Assembly: GCA_002069785.1 (NCBI GenBank)
Contig: MWCA01000001.1
Span: forward strand, 124,001 to 188,000
DNA: 64,000 nucleotides
From: Lentisphaerae bacterium ADurb.Bin242
GTDB lineage: Bacteria > Verrucomicrobiota > Lentisphaeria > Victivallales > UBA1829
Reading direction: 5' to 3'
Shown: positions 50,701-57,842 of the stretch, in pieces
How the letters are laid out: each line of letters opens with the position of its first letter
Position numbering within the stretch: position 1 is the first letter of the stretch
Program-made: the position numbers and the translations under genes
The notes under the pieces: generated by a model
Databases searched by the model: none
Told to the model about the DNA's origin: nothing
Seen by the model: only the letters and a program-made list of their open reading frames with translations

Positions 50701-51180
50701 ATGCTGGCTTTCTGCGGTATTGACAGATGTCTCCTGGATGCAAACGGAAGATTGAAGTTCAGTCCGCGTGTTCTGGAGGATTTTGCCCGGTGCGGCAGTG
50801 AGGTTGTTTTACACTGTCTGCCCGAGGGTGCGATTGCCGTATACCCGGAAGAGTTTTACCGCCAGATGCGTTCCGCGGAACCCAATCCGGCGGAAAAGGT
50901 TTCGCAGAGCATGCTTTACCGCAGCAGTCTCCGGCGTTTCGGCGCCTGGAGCCGTTCCGAGAAGATTTCGGCGCAGGGACGGATCACGATTCCCCAGGAG
51001 TACCGGGAACAGGCGGGGCTGAAAAACGGCGCCGTAGTGGTCGTGGGGGTGGAAGTGGGCGTGGAAATCTGGGACCGGGAGCGCTGGATGGAAGAACAGC
51101 GGACAGGCATGGAGCACGCCCGTGAAAAAGGCGAGCGGGAAATGGCGTCCGACCTGATGGTTCAAGAGCAGAAAAATTGA
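50701..51180 (+). CDS. mraZ: MraZ transcriptional regulator
   Basis: 159 residues with two AbrB-type half-barrels: DANGRLKFSPRVL near residue 13 and ISAQGRITIPQEYREQAGL near 88. The second has the usual MraZ form; the first lacks some consensus residues. MraZ heads the division and cell-wall cluster in most bacteria and represses it. AGGAG lies six bases before the ATG. The usual next gene, rsmH, is not present; instead a small membrane protein follows. Confidence 0.92.
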   Translation: MLAFCGIDRCLLDANGRLKFSPRVLEDFARCGSEVVLHCLPEGAIAVYPEEFYRQMRSAEPNPAEKVSQSMLYRSSLRRFGAWSRSEKISAQGRITIPQEYREQAGLKNGAVVVVGVEVGVEIWDRERWMEEQRTGMEHAREKGEREMASDLMVQEQKN

Positions 51181-51225
51181 TTGTCGGCGAATACGAAACG
51201 GAAATTTGAGATCAGGAGGTGAAAG

Positions 51226-51507
51226 ATGAACGCATTCCGAAAAATGGACCCGCGCATGCGCTACGCGTTTGCCGCAATGCTGGTTGCGGTGTCCTTTCTC
51301 CTTCTGGGCGCGGGTCGGCTCGGAGAAGGTTTTTCCACCCGGAGCGAAGCGAATGCCAGGGCGAAAGAGGAATGGCGCGAGGCGGCCGGGAAGTTGTGTG
51401 CCGGGGGTGTTTCCAGAGAAAAAGGAGATTGGGAACGCATTGTGAAGTCCCATCCGGAAATCCTGCTGAAAGCATTTCACAGTGACCTGAAGGTTCAGCA
51501 GGAGTAA
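51226..51507 (+). CDS. Small bitopic membrane protein at the FtsL position
   Basis: 93 residues. A basic N-terminus, one transmembrane helix (AFAAMLVAVSFLLLGAG, about 14-30) and a short charged external part. This is the location and topology of FtsL, but there is no leucine-zipper pattern long enough to call it that. AGGAGGTG precedes the ATG. It is probably part of the same transcript as the PBP-pedestal and FtsW/RodA genes. Confidence 0.6.
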   Translation: MNAFRKMDPRMRYAFAAMLVAVSFLLLGAGRLGEGFSTRSEANARAKEEWREAAGKLCAGGVSREKGDWERIVKSHPEILLKAFHSDLKVQQE

Positions 51508-51526
51508 TAGCGGAACGGGCAGGAAC

Positions 51527-52225
51527 ATGTCTGCCGACACCTTCAAAATTAAAACATTGATGATCCTTTCTTTCCTGTTGATATGGGCGGTCGTTGCGGC
51601 CGCCCATGTCTTTTCCTATGCGGTTTACCGGCAGGACGACCTGCTGAAGGCCTCCCGTGCGATCGCCTGGCGCGAGGCCCGGATTCCGGCGGTCCGGGGA
51701 CGCCTGCTGGACCGGGAAGGGGTCCCTCTGGCGGTTTCTTCCATCCGCAGCGACCTGGTCCTGGAAACCTTTCCGGAAAAGGCCGGACGCCGGGACGCCC
51801 TGGCCCGGCTTCTCCGGGAAGTTTTTCCGGACCGTGCAGCGGACTGGGAAAAGGAATCGTTTCCGCTGGTTCTCCGGAAAAACATCTCCCCGGAAGAGGT
51901 GGTTTTGTATTCACGCCGGTTCCGGAGATTTCCGGAACTGCGGGTCGTCAGCCGCCTGGAGCGGATCGTTCACGGCAGCCCGGAGGTGCGGCGGCGGGTC
52001 GGCGCCGCCGCGCTGAACAATGTGAATGAACTGGTGGGCGTATCGGGATTGGAACGGGAACATGACCTGGCGCTTTCGGGGAAGGCGGGGACTCTGGTGG
52101 TCATGCTGGACCGCAACGGTTCCTGGCTCTACAACACTCTCCGCATCACAAAGCAGCCGGAAAACGGACGGGATGTCCGCACGGATATTTCCTTGAAGGA
52201 ACTGGGGGAAGACCATGAAAAATGA
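51527..52225 (+). CDS. FtsI/PBP2-like pedestal protein without a transpeptidase domain
   Basis: 232 residues. A transmembrane helix at about 12-30 (MILSFLLIWAVVAAAHVF) is followed by the class B PBP dimerisation or pedestal region: RIPAVRGRLLDREGVPLAV near residue 53 and VSGLEREHDLALSGKAGTL near 180. Then VVMLDRNGSWLYN matches the strand just before the catalytic domain. The protein ends there; no S-x-x-K, S-x-N or K-T-G motif exists. The stop lies inside the overlap with the next gene, so this is not truncation by sequencing error nearby. In FtsI the pedestal activates FtsW. Confidence 0.8.
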   Translation: MSADTFKIKTLMILSFLLIWAVVAAAHVFSYAVYRQDDLLKASRAIAWREARIPAVRGRLLDREGVPLAVSSIRSDLVLETFPEKAGRRDALARLLREVFPDRAADWEKESFPLVLRKNISPEEVVLYSRRFRRFPELRVVSRLERIVHGSPEVRRRVGAAALNNVNELVGVSGLEREHDLALSGKAGTLVVMLDRNGSWLYNTLRITKQPENGRDVRTDISLKELGEDHEK

Positions 52226-53327
52226 TCCCGTGACATCCTCCTGGTTCCGTTCGTTTTCCTCCCGGAAGAAACTGTTTCCCATGGGAGCGGCGCTGATCCT
52301 CGTGGTCGCCGGATTGTTCGGGTGCCTGGCGATTTACAGCTCGCGCACCTTGTCGGATCAGCCGTTGTTTTTTGTATTCAAGCAGATGCTCTGGCTCTTC
52401 CCGGGGATTGCCGTTTTTCTCGCGGCGGCGGCGGTTCCGTTCCGCTTTTACCGGAGGGTTGCCCCGTGGTGGTTTCTCCTGAGCGTGATTTCCCTGATTG
52501 CGGTCTATCTGTTCGGACATGAGATCAACCACATGCGGGGCTGGTTCTCCCTGGGACACGTCCACTTCCAGCCGTCCGAATTCGCAAAATGCTCCCTTCT
52601 GCTGTATCTGTGCGTCTATTGCGGAGCCCGGAAGGAACTCTCCTTTCTCCGGCTGGCCTACCTCTTTCTGGTGAGCTTCGGGAGCATGATCCTCATCATG
52701 CTGGAACCCGACTTCGGAGGCGCACTGATGTTCTTCGTGGCGTTCATTCTGGTGATTTTTCTGCGGGGAGTCCGCTTTCACTACATTCTGGCCGCATTCG
52801 GATTCCTGGCGGTCAGCGCGGCCGTTTTCATCCTTTTCAACGAATACGCGCTGATGCGGATTCTGGGGTATCTGAATCCGGACGGCATTTTCAGCGCCAG
52901 CGCCTGGCACATCAAGCAGTTCCAATATACGATGGCACACGGCGGCTGGACCGGTTCCGACTGGGGAAACGCCCTCTGGTCCGGGGCTTTCCTGCCGTAT
53001 CCCCACACGGATTCGCTGTTCGCCTCGATCGTGGAATCGACCGGGTTTGCGGGCGGCCTCATCGTGATCGCCGGATTCGTGGCGATGGGAATCGGATTCT
53101 GCGTGCTTTCATGGGACATCCGTTCCGGAGATGACACCCGCCGCTTCTACGTGTTTTCCGCGGGAGCCCTGTACCTGATCCAGGCGCTGATCCATATCGG
53201 CGTAAACAGCGTGCTCCTGCCGCCGACCGGGGTCACTCTCCCCATTCTCAGCTACGGCGGCAGCTCGCTGTTTTCCGTAATGCTCGCCTTCGGGATCGCC
53301 TTCAGCGCCGCGAATGCGAAGGAATGA
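52215..53327 (+). CDS. SEDS-family peptidoglycan polymerase (FtsW/RodA)
   Basis: 370 residues, ten transmembrane helices. The SEDS signatures are present: HFQPSEFAKCSLLLYLC near residue 118, MLEPDFGGALMFF near 160 with the catalytic Asp, and GVTLPILSYGGSSLFSVML near 340. It polymerises glycan strands together with a class B PBP. FtsW and RodA cannot be told apart by eye; the mraZ context favours FtsW. It overlaps the PBP-pedestal gene by 11 bases, so the two products are probably made in fixed ratio. Confidence 0.92.
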   Translation: MKNDPVTSSWFRSFSSRKKLFPMGAALILVVAGLFGCLAIYSSRTLSDQPLFFVFKQMLWLFPGIAVFLAAAAVPFRFYRRVAPWWFLLSVISLIAVYLFGHEINHMRGWFSLGHVHFQPSEFAKCSLLLYLCVYCGARKELSFLRLAYLFLVSFGSMILIMLEPDFGGALMFFVAFILVIFLRGVRFHYILAAFGFLAVSAAVFILFNEYALMRILGYLNPDGIFSASAWHIKQFQYTMAHGGWTGSDWGNALWSGAFLPYPHTDSLFASIVESTGFAGGLIVIAGFVAMGIGFCVLSWDIRSGDDTRRFYVFSAGALYLIQALIHIGVNSVLLPPTGVTLPILSYGGSSLFSVMLAFGIAFSAANAKE

Positions 53328-53339
53328 AGCTCCGCGGTT

Positions 53340-54875
53340 TCAGCGCGCGGAGGAGAAATCCGATTCCTTGAAGACAATCGCCTCGAAGACCGTGAAGGAG
53401 GCGTCCGGCGACTTCCAGGCATCCGGCGACAGGCCCGCTTTCCGCGCAAGATGAGTCAGCGTTTCCTCCAGATTCCAGCCCTGTTCCGGCGCCACCTGGG
53501 GGAGAAACACCGCGGACCGTCCGTCTTTGGTGAGGGTCATGCCGTGTTTTCCGATGACGATATCCTTGTAGGAGTTGACAGGTTTCGCGGGAGTCAGCGC
53601 CGAGATTTCCACCTCGACCGAACGGAGTTCTTCCGGGGTGAGAGGGCGGAACCGGATGTCCCGGAAAGCGGAATCCACCGCCCGCGCCATGACCGCGCGG
53701 TAAAGCTCGCGGAACGGCTGGATTTCGCCGATGCAGCCGCGCAGCTCGTCATCGATCTTGAGGGTCACGAAACAGCCCATTTTCTTTTTCATGTGTTCTG
53801 TGATCCGGGCGTCGAAGTGATCGGATGGAACCGTTTTGCGGTTCTGGAATACATAGTCGATGGATTCGCGGGCGATGGCAAGGAGCGTTTTCTTCTCGGC
53901 GTTGGAAAGAAAATCGTTTTCATTGAGTTTCGCGGCGGGCTCCCATTTTCCGTCGACACAAGCGGAAAGGTAGCTGACCGAATGGGAGTAATCTCCGGTC
54001 GCTTCGGCGGAGGTCGCATATTTCAGGAGACGCACCTCCGCATTGTCCGGCAGCATTTCAAGCAGCACCCGGATAGGGGCTTCCCCGCAGATCGTCGCCC
54101 CGGTATCCGCAATGTACTTCGTGAATTTGTCGCAATTCTTGTTCCGGATCAGCTCAAATGCGCCGAGGTCGAGTTGGCGAAGCCGTTCCGGTATTTTATC
54201 CTGGAACGGCACATAGTCGAAGTTTCGTCCGAAGTGCGTGAAATCCGAGCTTGCGACCACAAGCGTGGAAGGCGTCAGGTTGGCGGCAAGAGCCCGGGCG
54301 ACTTTCTTCGCATATTCGGCGTCCAGTTGTCCCACCACGATCGGAACGATCTTGAACCCTTCCGCCAGCGCCGCCTGAAGGAACGGCAGCTGGATCTGTA
54401 CGCTGTGTTCTCCCTGATGGACCCGGTCGTCGCTCTGAACAAAGGAGAATTTCCGGAGTTCCCCGGCGAAAGCTTGATCGATTTCGAGCGTTCCCAGAGG
54501 CGTGCGCATTCCGTCGGCTTGCGGCAGGCAGACCGTATTTTTCAGATAGACCCGGTGCGTGGGGCCGAGAATGACCACCCGGTCGTATTTCCTTCCCGCG
54601 ACCGCTTTCGCTCCGAAGGCGGCCACCGGGCCGGAATACATATATCCGGCGTGCGGCTGAATCAGCGCGATCGGTCCGAACGGACTTCCATCGGGAGGCA
54701 GTGCCGCCTTCCCCATCCATTCGCCGATCTGTTTGCGGAGAAGTGCCGGATTGGCTTCATACCAGGAGCCCGCAAGAGTGCTTTCCAGAATTTTCGCATC
54801 CGGCCCCAGAGCGTTGACGCTGATGCACGAACTGGCCAGGCCAATTCCGGCGAAGACAAGATTCTTTTTGTTCAT
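53340..54875 (-). CDS. MEMO-AMMECR1 fusion protein with signal peptide (AmmeMemoRadiSam B+A)
   Basis: About 511 residues. A signal peptide MNKKNLVFAGIGLASSC runs to VNALG. The MEMO domain follows (ALIQPHAGYMYSGPVAAFG; VVILGPTHRVYL; GEHSVQIQLPFLQAAL; VVASSDFTHFGRNFDYVPF), with its metal-binding His residues. The C-terminal half is AMMECR1 (GCFVTLKIDDELRGCIGEIQ; VEVEISALTPAKP). These two plus a radical-SAM enzyme form the uncharacterised AmmeMemoRadiSam system; the radical SAM partner is not in the window. An exported location is unexpected for this family. Start chosen to give the signal peptide; 34 bases after the kinase. Confidence 0.88.
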   Translation of the reverse strand: MNKKNLVFAGIGLASSCISVNALGPDAKILESTLAGSWYEANPALLRKQIGEWMGKAALPPDGSPFGPIALIQPHAGYMYSGPVAAFGAKAVAGRKYDRVVILGPTHRVYLKNTVCLPQADGMRTPLGTLEIDQAFAGELRKFSFVQSDDRVHQGEHSVQIQLPFLQAALAEGFKIVPIVVGQLDAEYAKKVARALAANLTPSTLVVASSDFTHFGRNFDYVPFQDKIPERLRQLDLGAFELIRNKNCDKFTKYIADTGATICGEAPIRVLLEMLPDNAEVRLLKYATSAEATGDYSHSVSYLSACVDGKWEPAAKLNENDFLSNAEKKTLLAIARESIDYVFQNRKTVPSDHFDARITEHMKKKMGCFVTLKIDDELRGCIGEIQPFRELYRAVMARAVDSAFRDIRFRPLTPEELRSVEVEISALTPAKPVNSYKDIVIGKHGMTLTKDGRSAVFLPQVAPEQGWNLEETLTHLARKAGLSPDAWKSPDASFTVFEAIVFKESDFSSAR

Positions 54876-54909
54876 GGTGTCCTGTCCTTTCCTGTGGAAG
54901 AGAGAATGA

Positions 54910-57474
54910 TTATTTCTTTTGCGGAGCCGGGTTCGGCTTCGGAGGCGGTTTCGGGGCTGGTGCCGGGGGTTTCGGGGCTGGCGCCGGGGGTTTCGGTGCC
55001 GGCTTCGGCACCAGACGCTGATACTCGGGAAGGAACCCGAATTTCTGCTCGACTTTTGCTTTTTCCGCGGCACTCTGGGTCAGGGCGACTTTCAGATAAT
55101 CCGTCAGGAACGCGGAAAAACGGGCCTCCAGCTGGGGCGTGTCCTCGGAAGCGGTTTTGGCCGCTCTGTATTCGCCGAGCCAGAAGAAGTAGTATGGAAG
55201 AGACGGGAGTTTCTTCAGTTTGGCCGCCGCGTTGGTGGAGAAAACACGGAACGGCCGGGTCGTCACAATCTGTTTCACCGGGATCGACAGCTCCTTGCCG
55301 AACGGGGTTTCCCCATAGATCACGCCTTCACGGATGGCTTTCACTTTGCAGAGGTTGAAACGGATTTCGATCGTAAGCCCGACAATCTCCGGATTCCCGT
55401 TCGTAAAGACATCATTCAGCTCCCAGGCGCCCTTCATGGTGGCATACAGTTGATTGGAATAGTTGACGAAATCGCGGGCGTATCCGGCCAGATGGGGTTT
55501 GGCCGTTTTCATTTCGGCGGCGTTCTTCTCGAACAGGGCCCGGAGCCCGGCTTCGTCGTCCTTCTCGGAAAAACGAACCAGGTTCAGGACGGTTTCCCGC
55601 TGCATCCCGGCGATCCGGTTCTTGTAGTTCGTGATCTCGCGTTCCTTTTCGCGCTGCTGGGCTTCCGCGGCGCGCCGCTTCTCTTCCTCCGCTTTCCGCT
55701 TCACTTCCTCTTCCGCGCGCCGCTTCTCTTCTTCCACTTTCCGTTTCGCCTCTTCCGCGGCGGCCTGACGCTTTGCCGCGAGTTCCGCTTCATACTTTTT
55801 CAGTTCTTCCACCCGGGCGAGCTCCACCTTCTCCTCATCCAGCGGCGAATAGTATTCCAGGATTTCGCGGAAGAGCTTTTTTTCCTCATCGTTCGAAGGC
55901 AGGAGCGATTTTCCAAGGAACGCGTCGCACAGGGACAACGTTCCGGCCTTGTCCGTGACGCCCGCTTTGCGGATGGCTTCCAGAAGCGGAACCGCCTCTT
56001 TCATGAAGGGAGAAGGTCCCTGGACGGTAACCGCCTTCTGTACTTCAGCCCTGGCCTTTGTGAAGAACTCCTTCCAGTTCACTTTCTTGACGAAATGCAG
56101 ATAAGCTCCCGTCCCGGCGAGCGCCAGGACAAGCAGCAGAAAGAGGGACGAAAGCAATTTTCCCAGACGGAAAGAACGGGTCCCGGCGTCCTTGGGCTTT
56201 TTCGTTTTTTTCGGAGGCTCCGGCTTGGGCACCGATTCCGTTGCCGGCGCTTTTTCCGGCGACGGAGGCGGCGTTGCCGCCGGGGGCGTTTTGGGAGTGA
56301 TGGCGGGCGCCGGCTTTTTCTCTTTCGGCTGGAGCCGCGGAGATGCTTTTTTCGCGGCTTCCGCGAAAGAGACGTTTTCCGGAACGGTTTCAGTCCCGGT
56401 GAAGGCGGGCTTTGAAACATTCTGCTGCTGCGCGGCGCCGCGGAGTCTCAGCTTCGGGGGCACCGGCTTCGATCCGGCCTCGATCCGGTTGGAATTCTTC
56501 ACTTTGATCAGCGCGGAATAGGTGGCTACCATGGGTTTCCGTCCGCGTTTGATCAGCCCCAGGTCTTCGGCGAGAAGGGACGCGTCCTGATACCGGAGAT
56601 TCGGGTCTTTGGCCATCATCTTTTCCACTACCCAGGAGACATCGGGCGGAATGTTCGGATTGACTTCGCACGGGGGGATCAGCGTCCCGAAAAGATGCTG
56701 CCGGGTGATTTCGAGCGCCGTGGTGCCCTCATAGGGGAAACGCCCCGTCAGAAAGTGGTAGAAGGTGGCGCCGAGACTATAAATATCGGTCCGGTTGTCG
56801 AGGGGGTCCCCGGTCAGTTGTTCGGGGCTGATGTACTGCGGAGTCCCCATGACTTCCTCGGTTTCGTTGTTTTCCGCATCGTCCCCGACTTTGGCAAGAC
56901 CGAGGTCGGCGAGCTTGGCGCGCCCGCTGGACGTCAGCATGATGTTGTCCGGCTTGATGTCGCGGTGAATCAGTTTTTCTTCTTTCCAGGCGTAGTCCAG
57001 CGCCTCCGCGATCTGCTGGATGATGTTGATGGCCTGGTCGATCGGGATCACTTCTTCGCGCTTGAGGATGTTCTTCATCGTTTCGCCGTCGATGTGCTCC
57101 ATGGCGAAGTAGAAGATGCCTTCGTCGTCCCCGACCGCGTACGCCTGGACGATGTTGGGATGGTTCAGCTTGGCCGCCGCGCGGGCCTCCTTGATGAAGC
57201 CGACCACGAATTCGGTGTTGCTGGCATAATTGGCGGCCAGCACCTTCACGGCGGCCGGGCGGTCGAGCGAAATCTGATGGGCGAGATACACGATCCCCAT
57301 GCCGCCGCGGCCCAGTTCGCGCATGATGATGAAGTCGCCGATCACAGTGCCGGACGCGATGCGGGACGAAGGAACCACTACGGGTTTATTGCAGTGCCCG
57401 CATTGAACATTTGCTCCCATATCCGAGTTGTCCACGGACACGATGCCCTTGCAGAATGGACATTGAAAACGCAT
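54910..57474 (-). CDS. Transmembrane Ser/Thr protein kinase with zinc ribbon
   Basis: 854 residues. An N-terminal CPFC...CGHC ribbon (residues 5-29) precedes a Hanks-type kinase: GRGGMGIVY near 56, AAVKVL, HRDIKPDNIML near 170, LADLGLAK and GTPQYISPEQLTGD. After a Pro/Lys linker a single transmembrane helix (LLSSLFLLLVLALAGTGAY, about 450-468) leads to a periplasmic or external part with a long charged coiled-coil (EEEKRRAEEEVKRKAEEE) and a Pro/Ala/Lys tail ending in repeated PKPPAPA. Such kinases are expanded in PVC bacteria. The signal and substrates are unknown; the downstream MEMO fusion shares the strand. Confidence 0.9.
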   Translation of the reverse strand: MRFQCPFCKGIVSVDNSDMGANVQCGHCNKPVVVPSSRIASGTVIGDFIIMRELGRGGMGIVYLAHQISLDRPAAVKVLAANYASNTEFVVGFIKEARAAAKLNHPNIVQAYAVGDDEGIFYFAMEHIDGETMKNILKREEVIPIDQAINIIQQIAEALDYAWKEEKLIHRDIKPDNIMLTSSGRAKLADLGLAKVGDDAENNETEEVMGTPQYISPEQLTGDPLDNRTDIYSLGATFYHFLTGRFPYEGTTALEITRQHLFGTLIPPCEVNPNIPPDVSWVVEKMMAKDPNLRYQDASLLAEDLGLIKRGRKPMVATYSALIKVKNSNRIEAGSKPVPPKLRLRGAAQQQNVSKPAFTGTETVPENVSFAEAAKKASPRLQPKEKKPAPAITPKTPPAATPPPSPEKAPATESVPKPEPPKKTKKPKDAGTRSFRLGKLLSSLFLLLVLALAGTGAYLHFVKKVNWKEFFTKARAEVQKAVTVQGPSPFMKEAVPLLEAIRKAGVTDKAGTLSLCDAFLGKSLLPSNDEEKKLFREILEYYSPLDEEKVELARVEELKKYEAELAAKRQAAAEEAKRKVEEEKRRAEEEVKRKAEEEKRRAAEAQQREKEREITNYKNRIAGMQRETVLNLVRFSEKDDEAGLRALFEKNAAEMKTAKPHLAGYARDFVNYSNQLYATMKGAWELNDVFTNGNPEIVGLTIEIRFNLCKVKAIREGVIYGETPFGKELSIPVKQIVTTRPFRVFSTNAAAKLKKLPSLPYYFFWLGEYRAAKTASEDTPQLEARFSAFLTDYLKVALTQSAAEKAKVEQKFGFLPEYQRLVPKPAPKPPAPAPKPPAPAPKPPPKPNPAPQKK

Positions 57475-57842
57475 TCAGTTTCTATTCTCCCGTCAAAAAA
57501 TTCACCTTTCTATGCTCAAGGGAACAATATATAAGGCTTTTTGTGGATTTCAACACTTCATGTACAAGTTTTTTCAATATCGGTAAATCCGGAATGCGGC
57601 GATAAAAAAGGCTTTCCGGCTTGGATTTCCGGAAAGCTCAAAAACTCGTTGAGAAAAAGGGACCGGGCCGGGATCGGCTGCGGAATGTTTTTTATGGCTT
57701 CACAAGCATGCTCCATACTGCGATACAGCCGATCGATCCTTCTTTTTCAGACGGGAAGATGACAAATCACCGTGTTCATCCCGGGAAAAGCGGGAAGTCT
57801 TCTTTCGCTATTCCGGGGAACCGTGATTATTTTCCCCTGCTT
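57475..57842. other. Intergenic region before the kinase gene
   Basis: No gene found. It holds the terminator of the glycosidase operon (57604-57637) and presumably the kinase promoter. Several short open frames occur on the plus strand, but none has a ribosome site or recognisable product. Confidence 0.6.
57604..57637 (-). terminator. Rho-independent terminator of the glycosidase operon
   Basis: On the minus strand a perfect 9-bp stem GCTTTCCGG/CCGGAAAGC (57637-57611) with a 9-base loop is followed by CTTTTTTATC. It lies about 205 bases past the stop of the glycosidase-like gene. Confidence 0.8.

Noticed and set aside
51527-52225. Full-length FtsI with sequencing frameshift
   Set aside because: No transpeptidase motifs occur in any frame after the stop; the sequence goes straight into the SEDS gene.
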